Counted from the stretch's first letter, positions 42,913-53,620 are shown. The stretch is DNA of 64,000 bases from Sinorhizobium fredii NGR234 (GCF_000018545.1 NC_012586.1:310001-374000), one strand, 5' to 3'. Numbers and translations are program-made. Notes: a model not told the origin generated them from the letters alone.

Positions 42913-42954
42913 AAATGTGTGCGATGCAAAACAGCGAGCGCGAGGCCGGACCGC

Positions 42955-43386
42955 ATGGAATTTTGCCTTCTCTCCCCAGCACAATTGATCCCGACAGAAG
43001 AGGTGAATCTCGACAGGGTCGATGCACTGCAGACCCAAATCCTGCAAGCGGGCTCATGGACCGCCCCAATAACAGTCGAGAAGGATGAGTTGTTCGTGAT
43101 GGACGGTCATCACCGGCTGACCGTCGCGCACCGCCTCCGACTCGCCATGGTGCCCGTGGTCCTTCTCGACTACGATTCCGTGCGGGTGGAAAGTTGGCGC
43201 CCGGATGAGAACATCACGCCCTCGGAAATCTTCGCGATGGCGCGCAGTGGGCGCAAGTTTCCCTACAAGACGACTCGGCACATTTTCGCGCAGGGCTTGC
43301 CGAGATGCGATGTGCCGCTTGAGCTTTTGAGCAGTCCCTCTCCGATGGACGTGGCGCCGGTCCATTCCGCGGGGGCCCTGTCATGA
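42955..43386 (+). CDS. ParB-like free serine kinase (SbnI/SerK-type)
   Basis: 143 residues from ATG at 42955. A TTG at 42844 would add 37 residues, but that extension runs through the promoter and operator and is therefore unlikely. The ParB/Srx-like core has [12 protein letters not shown] and [14 protein letters not shown] (DGHHR at 50-54). This DGHHR motif and length fit SbnI of the staphyloferrin B cluster and archaeal SerK, which phosphorylate free L-serine to O-phosphoserine. That is the substrate of the SbnA-type enzyme encoded two genes downstream. The stop overlaps the next start (ATGA). Confidence 0.82.
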   Translation: MEFCLLSPAQLIPTEEVNLDRVDALQTQILQAGSWTAPITVEKDELFVMDGHHRLTVAHRLRLAMVPVVLLDYDSVRVESWRPDENITPSEIFAMARSGRKFPYKTTRHIFAQGLPRCDVPLELLSSPSPMDVAPVHSAGALS

Positions 43387-44756
43387 CGCTGCATGGTCAC
43401 AAGATCGGCTTTGGCCTGCCGCCCATCTTGCGATCGGCGACGGCAGACCTTCTCACCCGACACGGTCCCCTTCTTCTGGACTGGGTTACTTGCTATGGCT
43501 CGCCTCTCAATCTGGTTTGGCCGGATGCGTTGCAAAAGAATCTTGCCGCCTTGAAAGGCGTGCTGACGGAGCGCCGCGTCGGGCATGCGGTCTATTATGG
43601 GGTGAAGGTCAACAAATCGCTCGGTCTCATGCGGGCAGCGCTCAGCGCGGGTGCCGGGCTCGACGTTTCCAGTCTTTGCGAACTTCGCGACGCAAGGCGG
43701 CTCGGGGCCGAGGGTGTAAGGCTCGTGGCGACGGGACCGGCGAAGACGAGCGCTTTTCATAAAGAGCTGATCGATTGCAGCGCGCTGATATCGGTGGATT
43801 CGCCGGAAGAGCTGGAGGATCTCATCGACGGTCTGCCGGCAGATGCCGGTCCACAGCCGATCCTCTTGCGTTTGCGGCCGAGGGACCAGAGCAAGAGCCG
43901 CTTCGGCATGCCAGGCGACGCGGTCGTTCATTGCCTTGCTCGCCTTACCGCTGAAAACAGGTTGCGTTTCGACGGGCTGCATTTCCACCTGAGCGGCTAT
44001 CGCTGGGAGACGCGTGTCGCGGCGCTCAGCGAAGCTGCCGACCTAATTACCAAGGCCCGGCGGATGGGATTTTCTCCGCGCATGATCGATATCGGTGGCG
44101 GCCTGCCCATCCAATATGTCGACCAGGTCAAATACCGGGCACATCTCGCGGCGCAGGCGCCCGAGGACTATCGCACCGGGAAAATACCGGACTCCTTCTA
44201 TCCCTATGGTGGCACTCTCTCGCCGGCCGATTGGCTGCACCGGCTCCTGGAGGCGGAAATGAGCCAGGGGCAAAGCGTAGCCGGCTATCTGGCGCGTGAG
44301 GGCCTCACCCTCGCGATGGAGCCGGGCCGCGCCCTGACCGACCAGGCGGCGATCACCGTCTTCCGGATCTCGCGGGTGAAGGCACTCGGTCCGGATTCGC
44401 ACGTCATCTTTGTCGAAGGCAGCAGCTTCAGCGCCTGCGAAACCTGGTTCGCCTCCGAATTCCTGGTCGATCCGATTCTCGTGCCGGTCACGAGGCCGGC
44501 CGCTCAATCGCCGCCAATCCGTGCCTATCTGGCCGGCCATAGCTGCCTGGACGAAGACGTCATCAGCAACAGATGGCTGACCTTCCCGATTGCACCGCAG
44601 GCCGGTGACCTTCTGGTCTACGCCAACACCGGCGGCTACCAGATGGATCTCCTCGAAAACGAGTTCCATCGCCACCCCATGCCCGCCCGCCTCTGCGTCA
44701 TTGACGACGCAGAAGGGCGGGCCACTCTCGTCCCCGACACTATTGGAGAGGTTTAG
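43383..44756 (+). CDS. PLP-dependent decarboxylase (SbnH/LysA-like, fold III)
   Basis: 457 residues. The alanine-racemase-type barrel is marked by the Schiff-base Lys75 in [20 protein letters not shown], the phosphate loop [10 protein letters not shown] and EPGRAL. The C-terminal [10 protein letters not shown] stands where the substrate Cys-Asp region of ornithine/diaminopimelate decarboxylases lies. SbnH, its closest functional type, decarboxylates a diaminopropionate-containing intermediate to an ethylenediamine unit. In this operon it would create the ethylenediamine bridge. It is followed directly (no spacer) by the SbnA-like gene. Confidence 0.87.
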   Translation: MTLHGHKIGFGLPPILRSATADLLTRHGPLLLDWVTCYGSPLNLVWPDALQKNLAALKGVLTERRVGHAVYYGVKVNKSLGLMRAALSAGAGLDVSSLCELRDARRLGAEGVRLVATGPAKTSAFHKELIDCSALISVDSPEELEDLIDGLPADAGPQPILLRLRPRDQSKSRFGMPGDAVVHCLARLTAENRLRFDGLHFHLSGYRWETRVAALSEAADLITKARRMGFSPRMIDIGGGLPIQYVDQVKYRAHLAAQAPEDYRTGKIPDSFYPYGGTLSPADWLHRLLEAEMSQGQSVAGYLAREGLTLAMEPGRALTDQAAITVFRISRVKALGPDSHVIFVEGSSFSACETWFASEFLVDPILVPVTRPAAQSPPIRAYLAGHSCLDEDVISNRWLTFPIAPQAGDLLVYANTGGYQMDLLENEFHRHPMPARLCVIDDAEGRATLVPDTIGEV

Positions 44757-45767
44757 ATGCTGCACACGACCGTAACGCAACTGATCGGCCAGACGCCGGT
44801 CATGTCGATCGACGTACCGGAACGCGACGCCACCCTGGTGCTGAAGATCGAGAAGAACAATCCGGGCGGCTCAATGAAGGACCGCATGGCGCGCAGCATG
44901 GTGGTTGCCGCACTTGAGGACGGGCGCCTGGCACCCGGCGGCACGATCGTCGAATCCTCCTCCGGAAACACCGGTACCGGCCTGGCGCTGGCGGCGCTGG
45001 AATTCGGCCTGCGTTTCATCGCCGTGGTCGATCACCATGCGGCACCCGACAAGATCCGGATGATGCGGGCGCTCGGCGCCGAGATCCGCTACGTCGAAGG
45101 CGATTTTGCCGAGGACCAGGTCGCCGTCGTCGAGCGGCAGCGCCTCGCCGCGCAGCTTGGCGCCCAGCTTCCCGGCGCGATGTTCATGAACCAGTCCGAC
45201 AACCCGGCGAATCCGGACGGCTATGCCGGCCTCGTCGACGAACTGATCGCCCAGCTTCCGGGCGGCATCGATGCCTTCGTCGGCTGCGTCGGGACCGGAG
45301 GATCGATGACCGGCATCGCGCAACGCCTCAAGCGACACAACCCGGCGGTGCGCACGATCGCCGTGGAACCGGCCGGATCGATCGTCTTCGGCAAGCCCGG
45401 GCATCCTTACTATCAATCCGGCACGGGCACGCCCGCCGGCGACGAGGTCGGCAAGGTGCTCGACTACGGCTGCATCGACGAGGGGGTCCAGGTGACCGAC
45501 GTGCAGGCCTTCGAGACGGCGCGCTATATCGCCCGCCGCAAGGGACTGCTCGTTGGCGGTTCGACCGGCGGTGCCATCTTCAAGGCACTGGAGTTCATCG
45601 TCGAAGGCAAGCTGACCGGCACGGTCGTGACCACCGTCGCCGATGGCGGCGAGAAGTATCTCGGCACGATCTTTGACGATGAGTGGATGGCGAAGCGCCG
45701 CCTGCTCGAACCCGCCATCGCCGCCCAGCTCGACGGTTGGCTCGCCGGAAGGGCGCGTGCCGCATGA
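44757..45767 (+). CDS. SbnA-like PLP synthase (cysteine synthase family)
   Basis: 336 residues of fold type II. Lys41 in NNPGGSMKDRMA binds PLP, and SSSGNTGTGLA (68-77) and GTGGSMTGIA hold the substrate and phosphate. In staphyloferrin B biosynthesis SbnA joins O-phosphoserine and L-glutamate to N-(1-amino-1-carboxyl-2-ethyl)-glutamate. The serine kinase upstream and opine enzyme downstream support a beta-replacement that forms a carbon-nitrogen bond rather than cysteine. The amine acceptor here could be glutamate or lysine. Confidence 0.87.
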   Translation: MLHTTVTQLIGQTPVMSIDVPERDATLVLKIEKNNPGGSMKDRMARSMVVAALEDGRLAPGGTIVESSSGNTGTGLALAALEFGLRFIAVVDHHAAPDKIRMMRALGAEIRYVEGDFAEDQVAVVERQRLAAQLGAQLPGAMFMNQSDNPANPDGYAGLVDELIAQLPGGIDAFVGCVGTGGSMTGIAQRLKRHNPAVRTIAVEPAGSIVFGKPGHPYYQSGTGTPAGDEVGKVLDYGCIDEGVQVTDVQAFETARYIARRKGLLVGGSTGGAIFKALEFIVEGKLTGTVVTTVADGGEKYLGTIFDDEWMAKRRLLEPAIAAQLDGWLAGRARAA

Positions 45768-46903
45768 AGGTGACGATTTGCGGAGCGGGCCGCACTGGAC
45801 ATTTGAACGCGGTCCTCTTCAAGCAGCGCCCGGGCATCGAAGTTTCCGTGCTGACGAGTTCCACGGAAGTCGCGGAAGCCTGGGCGGACGGCGACGGCCT
45901 ATGGTATGCGCAAACGCCGAACGATCAGTTGCTGAGCGCCCGGCCAGACCATGTCGGCACCGATCCCGGCATGGCGCTCGAACGCGCCGACGTCGTGGTG
46001 ATAACACAGCCGGCCCAGGCGCGGCCGGCACTCCTATCGCAAATGGCACCGCACCTGCCGCGCGACAGAAGCGTCTATGTCGGGGCGATCCCCGGCTTTT
46101 GCGGCTTCGACTGGCTTGCGGCGGGAGCACTTGAGGGTCGCGATAATGTCGTCGTCTGGGGCATGAAGGACGTGCCGCACACCGCGTTTGATCTCGTCCC
46201 CGGGCAACGAGTGCGGATGGGCGGCGGCAAGGCCGAACTCTTTGCCGCCCTTCACCGCCGTGAAAGCGCGGAAAGCGCCGCCGCGCTCGGGGCGATGCTC
46301 AATCGCCTCTACGACGCGCCCGTTACCATGCTCGACGACTACCTCGAGATCACGCTGACCCCCGGCAACCCCTTGATGCACCCGGCGGTGCTCTACGCCC
46401 TGATCGGCCCCGGGGCTCCGTTCGAGGACAGGCCCTTCGCCGAGCCGATCTGCTGGTGGAGCGATTGCCCGCTTGCGGGTGCCGAACTACTCGAGGCCCT
46501 GGACGCGGAAAACCAGGCCATCCGGCGGGCGAGCGAGGCACGGCTCGGCATCGACCTCAGTTCGGTGAAGCCGCTTCGCCAGGAACTGATCGAGGCTTAT
46601 GGAGACCAGATCGGAGACGATCGGACCATGTACTCGCTCTTGCGCACCAACCGCGCCTATGCGGGGATACAGGCGCCGCTCGTCCCCAATCCCGATGGCC
46701 CGGGTCTCGTCATCGATCGCGAAAGCCGCACCTTTCATGAGGACATTGCCTTTGGACAGGCGCTGCTCGTCTCGATTGCCGCACGGCTCGGAGTGGCGGT
46801 CCCCACGATCTCCAAGACCTATAACTGGGCGCGCCATTACCACGGCCAATTGGCCGGCGGCGCGCCGGACTATGTTCCGACAGGCTGGCCGGAGGCTCAA
46901 TGA
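45764..46903 (+). CDS. Octopine/nopaline dehydrogenase-family protein
   Basis: 379 residues from ATG at 45764 (ATGA overlap with the SbnA-like gene). The N-terminal Rossmann fold (MKVTICGAGRTGHLNAVLF) binds NAD(P)H. The C-terminal helical domain has the catalytic-type His in TPGNPLMHPAVLYALIG, typical of opine dehydrogenases (PF02317). The family reductively joins an alpha-keto acid to an amine, or the reverse. It stands where staphyloferrin B clusters have SbnB, an unrelated ornithine-cyclodeaminase-like enzyme. In the present operon it could add a carboxyethyl group from pyruvate or open an opine-like intermediate. Confidence 0.85.
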   Translation: MKVTICGAGRTGHLNAVLFKQRPGIEVSVLTSSTEVAEAWADGDGLWYAQTPNDQLLSARPDHVGTDPGMALERADVVVITQPAQARPALLSQMAPHLPRDRSVYVGAIPGFCGFDWLAAGALEGRDNVVVWGMKDVPHTAFDLVPGQRVRMGGGKAELFAALHRRESAESAAALGAMLNRLYDAPVTMLDDYLEITLTPGNPLMHPAVLYALIGPGAPFEDRPFAEPICWWSDCPLAGAELLEALDAENQAIRRASEARLGIDLSSVKPLRQELIEAYGDQIGDDRTMYSLLRTNRAYAGIQAPLVPNPDGPGLVIDRESRTFHEDIAFGQALLVSIAARLGVAVPTISKTYNWARHYHGQLAGGAPDYVPTGWPEAQ

Positions 46904-48789
46904 TGGACGACAGAACTTCTTTCGCGGCAGATCCCGTTTCGGGCGATGATCTCGCGCTTTTGTCGAACGCGTCGCGCAACGCGATCAACCGGCTGGTGCG
47001 CTGCCTGTTCGCCGAACGCCTGCTCGATCCCGACGCGTTGCTGTGGGCGCGTGACGGCCGCCAGGCCTGGTTTCCGCTCTGGGCGTCGCGGCGCGTGCTG
47101 CATTTCACCGATTTGCGCCTTGCACCGGCCGGAACGTTGCGGAATCGCGGCCAGATCGAGGTGCTGGACGCGGCCAACGGTCGCCAGAGAATAGACGATC
47201 CGGCGGCACTGATGCGGGAGGTTGCTCCTTCTCTCACGTTCACGCCTGCTCCCGACGGGATCGAGCATCTGCTGCGCGACATCGACAACAGCATGAGCAA
47301 CGATATCCTCGCCCGCCGCGCGCGGGAAAGCTGGAGTGCCACGCTGCGTCAGCAGATCGCCGTGGCCGGCGCGCGCGGCTTCCTTGCCTATCTCGAAGAA
47401 GCCCTGCCGACGCATCTCGCGGCGATGACGCTCGACCAATGGGGCGCCCTCGAGGGCCATCCCTTCTATCCGACCTGGAAGGCAAAGCCGGGGCTGGCGC
47501 CCAAGGATGTCGCGGCGCTGTCGCCCGAGTTCGGCGCGCGGGTGCCCCTGCGCATCGCGGCACTGCGTAGCGACTGGGCCTATGTCGAGAAGATGCCGCA
47601 GGTAGGCAGCTATTTGGAATGGTTTGCCGCGAACTTCCCGGACCTCTGGTACGAATGGGCCGAGGGCTTGAAGGCGCGCGGCAAGGCGCCCGAGGATTGG
47701 CTGCCGCTGCCCATCCACGGCTGGCATCTCGAAAATTTCGTGCGCCGCGAATTCGCGGCCGAAATCGAGTCCGGCGTGCTCGACCCGCAAGGTCCCGAGA
47801 TCGTCACGCTCCCAGCCATGTCGTTCCGCACGATGCTTCCCGAGACCGAGGCGCCAAGGCCCTTCATCAAGCTGCCGGTGGCGATCTGGATGACAAGCGA
47901 ACAGCGCACGCTGCAGGGGAAATCGATCCATATGGGACCGCGCCTCAGCACGCTGATTTCCGACATCCTGTCGAAGGAGGATGATCTGAGACTCGGGCTG
48001 GAGATATTCACCGAAGAACTCGGCGCGATTCTGCGCCATCCGGAGACGGGCGACGAACATCCCGGCCGCTTCCTTTCGGTGGTCTATCGCAATGTCGATG
48101 CCCTCGCTCGGCAAGACCGCATGCTGCCGGTGACCGTGGCGGCGCTGCTGACGGCAGGTCCGCTCGACGGCCGGCCGCTCATTTGCGAACTCATCGCCAG
48201 GGCCGGCAGCGAGAGCGAGGCGACTGTTACGGCGTTCTTCCGCGCCTATGCACGCACCGTCGTCCGGCCGGCGCTTGCCATGTATCTGCTCTACGGCATC
48301 GCCTTCGAGGCGCATCAGCAAAACAGCACCGTGCTTTTCGACGATCACGGCATGCCGCAAAAGCTGCTGATCCGCGACTTCGGCGACGCCCGCAGTTTCA
48401 CGCCGCTCTTCAAGGAGCTTGGCTACGATCTGAAGCCGTTCAGCCGCAAGGGCATTCTGCCGACCACGTTCGACGACGACATCAGCCCCGTGCGATCTTT
48501 CGTCATCGACGCCTGCTTCGTCTGCCACCTCCATGAGATCGCGCTCTGCCTCACCGGAGAATATTCGCTCACGGGCGATAGCCTGTGGCGGATCCTGCGG
48601 GAAGAGACGGAATCCGCGTTCGAGGCGCTCCGGCCGCGCATGCAGTCGGATGCATTCTGGATCGAGGAGCGCGAAGCCTTCCTCGAACGGCCTTGGCCGA
48701 CCCGCTCGGTCCTGCGCATGCATCTGGAGCGCTATCGCGATTACCGGGTCGAACATCACTTGCCCAATCCGCTGGCGAGCGCGCAATGA
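46900..48789 (+). CDS. IucA/IucC family NRPS-independent siderophore synthetase
   Basis: 629 residues, normal for the family. The ATP/carboxylate-binding motifs are [14 protein letters not shown] (185-198), MTSEQRT (331-337), EAHQQN (470-475) and IRDFGD (491-496). The C-terminus has the ferric iron reductase-like (FhuF) fold shared by these proteins. NIS synthetases adenylate a carboxylate of citrate, malate-like or 2-oxoglutarate substrates and join it to an amine or alcohol. ATGA overlaps link it to both neighbours. Confidence 0.93.
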   Translation: MMDDRTSFAADPVSGDDLALLSNASRNAINRLVRCLFAERLLDPDALLWARDGRQAWFPLWASRRVLHFTDLRLAPAGTLRNRGQIEVLDAANGRQRIDDPAALMREVAPSLTFTPAPDGIEHLLRDIDNSMSNDILARRARESWSATLRQQIAVAGARGFLAYLEEALPTHLAAMTLDQWGALEGHPFYPTWKAKPGLAPKDVAALSPEFGARVPLRIAALRSDWAYVEKMPQVGSYLEWFAANFPDLWYEWAEGLKARGKAPEDWLPLPIHGWHLENFVRREFAAEIESGVLDPQGPEIVTLPAMSFRTMLPETEAPRPFIKLPVAIWMTSEQRTLQGKSIHMGPRLSTLISDILSKEDDLRLGLEIFTEELGAILRHPETGDEHPGRFLSVVYRNVDALARQDRMLPVTVAALLTAGPLDGRPLICELIARAGSESEATVTAFFRAYARTVVRPALAMYLLYGIAFEAHQQNSTVLFDDHGMPQKLLIRDFGDARSFTPLFKELGYDLKPFSRKGILPTTFDDDISPVRSFVIDACFVCHLHEIALCLTGEYSLTGDSLWRILREETESAFEALRPRMQSDAFWIEEREAFLERPWPTRSVLRMHLERYRDYRVEHHLPNPLASAQ

Positions 48790-50015
48790 CGGGGGCAGTC
48801 GCCGTCCTGCGCGGCTTCGGACCCGTCTTCGCGCTGCTCTTCGCCCTGCAGTTCATCTCCATGGGCGCCATGGAGATGAGCGGTCCCTTCTGGCCGATCC
48901 AGATCAGGGCGTTGAGCCCCTCCGAAGGCGTCTTCGCCCTCGCAGGCATCGGGGTCTATGTCTGCCCCATGCTCGGCGTCTCGCTGACGAGCGCTTTCTG
49001 GGGACGCATGGGCGACCGCTTCGGCAATCGCCTGATGATGGTGCGGGCCCTGGCGGGACTGGCGGTCACGCAACTGCTCGTCGCCTTTGCGCAGGATGTC
49101 TGGACCATTCTGGCGCTGCGCTTCCTGCAAGGGGCCTGCGCCGGCTACATCGCCCCGGCCCAGGCCTACGGCGTCCAGGTGACCGGCGGGCGCGATCGCG
49201 CCGCTCTCTTCGCCTGGCTTCAGGTGGCGACCAACGTCGGCTCGCTCGGCGGCGCCTTTCTCGGAGGCCTCATCCTCGATGCCTTGCCTTTCGCTGCCGT
49301 CAATCTCACCGCCGGCGTGATCTGCGCGCTCTGCGCCGGCGTCGCCTGGGCGAGCCTGCCGGTTCCGCCACAAGGAACCGGCGGCGTCGGACCGGCCAAG
49401 GCGACGGCGGCATCCGGCGCTGTCTCGACCGGCATATCCGTCTCCGGACTTCTCGTGCTGATGGGTTTGCTGCTCACAAGCCGGATGGTTCTGCAGGTGC
49501 CGTTTGCCCTCTATATGTCCGAGGTTTACGGCGCCCAGCACTGGATCGCGGGGTTGAGCTACGGGCTGCTTGCGCTCGGCTTCGTCGTCGGTGCGCCGGT
49601 TTGGGCAAGGATATTCGCGTGGCGCGCGCCGGCCTTTGTGCTCGGGTGGAGCGTGTTGATCGTGGCCGGTTGCCTCTTGGTCACTGGCCTCGCCGGCTCG
49701 ACCCGCAACATCGGCCTTTTCGCCGTGCTCTATCTTGCCTGGGGCGCCCTTCTGGGGGGAACGACCCCGGTCCTCCTGTCGCTCGTTTCGGCCGCGACGC
49801 TGAGCGACCGGCAGGGGTCGATCCTCGGGCTCGCGCAAACCTGCCAGCAGGGCGCGTCGGTCGTGGGGATCATCGCCGGCGTCGTCGCAACTCAACGCTT
49901 TGGGCTCGAAGTGGCGTTCCCGCTCGTAGCAAGCCTCTACGGCCTTTCATTTTTAGTGGCGCTCGCCCTGTGGCTCAAATCGCGCCGGTCGTTTGATAAG
50001 GGAGAAATATCGTGA
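48786..50015 (+). CDS. MFS transporter, probable siderophore exporter
   Basis: 409 residues with 12 membrane helices and the motif A segment [13 protein letters not shown]. Coupling to the NIS synthetase by ATGA and to the binding protein gene by GTGA argues for export of the siderophore across the inner membrane, as SbnD or SfnaD do. The N-terminal helix starts [18 protein letters not shown]. Confidence 0.88.
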   Translation: MTGAVAVLRGFGPVFALLFALQFISMGAMEMSGPFWPIQIRALSPSEGVFALAGIGVYVCPMLGVSLTSAFWGRMGDRFGNRLMMVRALAGLAVTQLLVAFAQDVWTILALRFLQGACAGYIAPAQAYGVQVTGGRDRAALFAWLQVATNVGSLGGAFLGGLILDALPFAAVNLTAGVICALCAGVAWASLPVPPQGTGGVGPAKATAASGAVSTGISVSGLLVLMGLLLTSRMVLQVPFALYMSEVYGAQHWIAGLSYGLLALGFVVGAPVWARIFAWRAPAFVLGWSVLIVAGCLLVTGLAGSTRNIGLFAVLYLAWGALLGGTTPVLLSLVSAATLSDRQGSILGLAQTCQQGASVVGIIAGVVATQRFGLEVAFPLVASLYGLSFLVALALWLKSRRSFDKGEIS

Positions 50016-51178
50016 GGAGAATACGTTCGGCGTTTCTAGCCGTGGGAGCCATGCTGGCCCTATGGATGCCGGCCCCGGCCTTCGCCGAGGAGCAGGCGGC
50101 GACGGAGGGGCAAGCCCCGATCACCGTCACCGACATTGCCGGCCGCGAGGTGACGGTAAACGCGCCGGTCAAGCGCATCCTCCTTGGCGAGGGACGGCAC
50201 CTCTATCTGATCGCCTCGCTCGATACGGAAGATCCCTTGTCCCGCGTCGTCGCCTGGCGCAACGACCTGATCGAAGCCGATCCGGCCACCTATGCGCAAT
50301 ATCTCCAGGCCTTTCCCAAGCTCGCCAAGCTGCCGGCCTCCCCGGGGCAGGAAAACGGGCTGATCGAGATCGAGTCGACCATCGTCCAGAAGCCTGACGT
50401 CGTCCTTCTCAATCTGGAGGCCATGCGCGCCAACGAGGACGCCAAATATATCGAGAAGCTGGCGGAGCTGAAAATCCCGGTCCTCTATATCGACTTCCGC
50501 CACTATCCGCTGAAGAACACGGAGCCGACCATTCGCCTGCTCGGCAAGATCATGGGGCGCGAGGCGCGCGCGGAAGAGATCATCGAATTCCGCCATAAGG
50601 CCATGGCCCGCGTGACCGACGTTCTTGCCCTGGCGAAGCCCGAGCGCCCAAGGGTCTTCGTCGAGCGGATCGGCGGCTATGCCGACGATTGTTGCCTTTC
50701 CTTCGGCGCCGAAAACTTCGGCAAATATGTCGAGCTTGCCGGCGGCCACAATATCGGCAGCGACATCCTCCCCACGACCTTCGGCCAGCTCAACCCCGAG
50801 CAGGTGATCGCCGCCAACCCCGAACATGTGGTCGTCACCAGCGCCGACTGGGAGGCCTATGTACCCGGCGGCCACTGGATCCCGCTCGGCCCCGGCGCCG
50901 ATCCGAGGGTGACCCGGCAAAAGCTCGAATGGTTCACCAGCCGCAGTGCCTACACAGATATCGCAGCTGAGAAGACGCGGAACTTCCACGGCATCTGGCA
51001 TCAGTTCTATAACAGCCCCTACGAGTTCTTTGCCGTCCAGCAACTGGCGAAATGGTTTCACCCGGACCTGTTTGCCGATCTCGATCCGGACGCGACATTT
51101 GCGGAGTACCACCGCCGTTTCCTGCCCATTCCCTATCGTCCGGGCTATGCCATCAGCCTTGCTGACAGCACCGAGTAA
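50012..51178 (+). CDS. Iron-siderophore periplasmic binding protein (FepB/FhuD-like)
   Basis: 388 residues from GTG at 50012. The signal peptide ends at [29 protein letters not shown] is the standard opening of periplasmic-binding protein fold III (PF01497), followed by [11 protein letters not shown] and [14 protein letters not shown]. It is the last gene of the operon. No FecCD permease or ATPase follows, so the inner-membrane part must be encoded elsewhere if uptake goes through an ABC system. Confidence 0.9.
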   Translation: MRRIRSAFLAVGAMLALWMPAPAFAEEQAATEGQAPITVTDIAGREVTVNAPVKRILLGEGRHLYLIASLDTEDPLSRVVAWRNDLIEADPATYAQYLQAFPKLAKLPASPGQENGLIEIESTIVQKPDVVLLNLEAMRANEDAKYIEKLAELKIPVLYIDFRHYPLKNTEPTIRLLGKIMGREARAEEIIEFRHKAMARVTDVLALAKPERPRVFVERIGGYADDCCLSFGAENFGKYVELAGGHNIGSDILPTTFGQLNPEQVIAANPEHVVVTSADWEAYVPGGHWIPLGPGADPRVTRQKLEWFTSRSAYTDIAAEKTRNFHGIWHQFYNSPYEFFAVQQLAKWFHPDLFADLDPDATFAEYHRRFLPIPYRPGYAISLADSTE

Positions 51179-51396
51179 GGTGCATAAAAATGGCAGGCCG
51201 CTGCCAGCTCATTCTCAATGGACAACGAGGGAGCGGCGTCCGGCAATCAAACCTGAAAGTGCTTTTAATGGGCGGGATTCAACGAAGAGCCTGGCCTTTG
51301 CTTTTGCGCAGCGGCAACGCGTGTAGAACTGGTCGCCTGCGTCGGCAAGTCGCCGACCGACTTTCGCAAACTTGTATTTGTTTGGATCAAATGGCT

Positions 51397-51426
51397 GGAG
51401 GCCGCCGGCTACTAGCCGGCGCCTCC
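51397..51426. terminator. Hairpin between convergent siderophore operon and receptor gene
   Basis: GGAGGCCGCCGGCT, loop ACT, then AGCCGGCGCCTCC forms a stable stem with one bulged C. It lies about midway between the two convergent stops (51178 and 51479) and can act on both strands. The remainder of the 300-base gap shows nothing else. Confidence 0.65.
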
Positions 51427-51478
51427 TCTAATTTCACCAGAGGCTGTGTCGTCATCGGCGATGGACGTGCACCCGATA

Positions 51479-53620
51479 TCAGAAATCGGTCGTCATGGAG
51501 ACCTTCACAGTCAGCGGCGCACCCTGCGAAATCGTGCCGAAGCTCGCGACCCCTGACCAGTAATCGAGGTCGAAGACGTTTTCGACGTTGGCCCGGAGAG
51601 TGACCGGCCTCTCACTGATCTCGGTCAGGTAACGGGCGCCGAGATCAAGCCGCGTCCAGGAGGGGATTTCCTGGGTGTTTGCGGTGTTCACAAATTGCTC
51701 GTCGGTGTGGATGACATTGCCGGTGAGCGTCAGGCCGGTCAAGAAGGGCGTATCCCACTCCGCCCCCAGATTGACCTGCAGCGAAGGCACGCCGATCGGC
51801 GTATTGCCGCGCGTCGCGTCATCATTCGTTTTCGTGATTTCACCGTGAATGAAGGTGACGCCACCGAGCACTCGGATCTCGGGGGTCACCTCGCCGAAGA
51901 CGTTCAACTCCACGCCGCGGTTGCGCTGCTCGCCGCCTTCGACGAAGACCAGATCGCTGCCGCGCGCCTCGAGCACGCCGAAAGGCTTTTCGATCTGAAA
52001 GGCGCTGACGGTCACCGCGACCCGGCCCAGGTCGACCTTGGTGCCGACCTCGTACTGCCTGGATCGGTAGGGCGCGAGTGTTTCGCCCGAATTAACCGCC
52101 GTCGTCGGAGCGGTGTCGCCGACGCTCAGCCCCTCGACGTAGTTGGCGTAAAACGCGACATTCTCCCACGGCTTGACGACGATGCCGGCAAGCGGCGTCA
52201 ATGCACTCTCATCGGAAGAGCTAGAGACGTCACCCGTGACTGGGCTGTAGTTTTCGGTGTCGATGTGCTGCCAGCGCCCACCCAAAGTCAGTTGCACGCG
52301 CTCGTCGAACATCGACATCGTGTCAGACAGCGCGAAACCGTGGAAGATGTTTTCCGAGACTCTTGGCACATGCGTCGGTTGCGGCACATCCTGCTCGGGG
52401 CGAGGAAGCGGATCGAAGATATTGGTTAACTGCGCAGTCCCTGAGTTCGAGCCGCGGGCGAGACTCTGCTGAAGTCCGCTGACCTGGAATGTGACCGAAT
52501 GATCAATTGCCGCCGTCTCGAACTCGGCCCGAACGCCCGCCTCCGCCGTCAGGCGGTCGACATCGAAAACGAAATTCTGCGGCGTGACACTGACGTCGCC
52601 GGCGGAGTTAAGAAGCAGTGGCGTACCGAAGAGCCGCTCGACGCGCGAATTGCCGCCGCCGACGGCTGCGAACACGGTGACGGCGTCGCTGACGTCATAT
52701 TCAACCCGCCCCAGCCAGGACAAGTCGTCCGTCCTTGCCCATTCCCAAGGTTCCTGGATGTTGGAGCGGCCGGCCGGCGCGTCGGGAATTTCAAAGCTGC
52801 CAAAGGGGAAGAATGGGCGCAATGGGGCGTCGATGTCCTGGCGCTGCCCGACGACGTCCAATGTCGCTCTGAAGTCTTCGCCCTCGTAGTCGAGTGCCAG
52901 CGCCCCGACCGCAACGTCCAGCGAGTGGTTGTCGATCGCCGTGTCGCCGCCGTGATAACTGCCGTTGAAGCGAACGCCGAACTGCCGCTGGTCGCCAAAC
53001 CGGCGGCTGACGTCTAAATGGCCGCCGCCATAAAGATCCGAAGCATAGTCGGTCGTCACTCGGGTCAGGTCGACGTCAGACGCGCGCTTCGGCACGATAT
53101 TGACAGTGCCGCCGACGCTGCTGTTGGGAGAGATGCCATAGAGGAGTGCTGTCGGCCCTTTGAGGACCTCCACACGTTCGATATAATCCGTAAACAGGCG
53201 GTAGGTCGGGGCGACGCCGTAGACGCCATCGAAAGCGACCTCGCCGAAGTTCCCCTCATTCAAAGGGAAGCCTCTGATGTAAAACGAGTCCAGCATGCCG
53301 CCGGATGCGTGCGTGCTCCTTACCGAGGGGTCGTTGGCCAGGACGTCGGCCACGGTCTTTGCATTCTGGTTTTCGATCGTCGCCGCCGTGTAGCTGGTGA
53401 TATTGAACGGCGTGTCCATGAAGTCGCGATTGCCGAGGAAGCCCACGCGACCGCCGCGCGCCACCTGCCCCCCGGCATAGTCTTCCACCGCTGTGCCAAT
53501 CGTCGCATTCGCGTTGCTCGCCCTCACTTCGAGACGCTCCAGCGCCGTCGCATCTTGCGCCAGTGCGACGCGGCTTACCGTCGCCAGCAAGACAGCCAGC
53601 AGTCCAACACGCAGTTCCAT
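51479..53620 (-). CDS. TonB-dependent siderophore receptor
   Basis: 713 residues from ATG at 53620. The signal peptide ends at RVALAQD. The plug domain (about 50-165) has VADVLANDPSVRS, FYIRGFPLN and ERVEVLKGPTALLYG. The 22-strand barrel ends with a terminal Phe, and its last strands (RANVENVFDLDYW, VKVSMTTDF) are typical of the FhuA/FoxA siderophore group. It sits in the outer membrane and would import the ferric complex. An iron operator overlaps its promoter. Confidence 0.93.
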   Translation of the reverse strand: MELRVGLLAVLLATVSRVALAQDATALERLEVRASNANATIGTAVEDYAGGQVARGGRVGFLGNRDFMDTPFNITSYTAATIENQNAKTVADVLANDPSVRSTHASGGMLDSFYIRGFPLNEGNFGEVAFDGVYGVAPTYRLFTDYIERVEVLKGPTALLYGISPNSSVGGTVNIVPKRASDVDLTRVTTDYASDLYGGGHLDVSRRFGDQRQFGVRFNGSYHGGDTAIDNHSLDVAVGALALDYEGEDFRATLDVVGQRQDIDAPLRPFFPFGSFEIPDAPAGRSNIQEPWEWARTDDLSWLGRVEYDVSDAVTVFAAVGGGNSRVERLFGTPLLLNSAGDVSVTPQNFVFDVDRLTAEAGVRAEFETAAIDHSVTFQVSGLQQSLARGSNSGTAQLTNIFDPLPRPEQDVPQPTHVPRVSENIFHGFALSDTMSMFDERVQLTLGGRWQHIDTENYSPVTGDVSSSSDESALTPLAGIVVKPWENVAFYANYVEGLSVGDTAPTTAVNSGETLAPYRSRQYEVGTKVDLGRVAVTVSAFQIEKPFGVLEARGSDLVFVEGGEQRNRGVELNVFGEVTPEIRVLGGVTFIHGEITKTNDDATRGNTPIGVPSLQVNLGAEWDTPFLTGLTLTGNVIHTDEQFVNTANTQEIPSWTRLDLGARYLTEISERPVTLRANVENVFDLDYWSGVASFGTISQGAPLTVKVSMTTDF

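Noticed and set aside
42844..42954. TTG start for the serine kinase gene at 42844
   Set aside because: The extension covers the -35/-10 promoter and the iron operator, and it has no family similarity.
46897..48786. 629-codon minus-strand frame opposite the NIS synthetase
   Set aside because: Same length by coincidence of stops. The plus-strand frame has all IucA/IucC motifs and is coupled to its neighbours.
48756..49895. 379-codon minus-strand frame opposite the MFS exporter
   Set aside because: Composed of Arg/Asp/Gln-rich antisense sequence. The plus strand has 12 clear membrane helices.
42955..51178. Staphyloferrin B cluster
   Set aside because: Only part of the sbn set is present. There is one NIS synthetase instead of three, no citrate synthase SbnG, and an opine dehydrogenase in place of SbnB, so the product is probably different.
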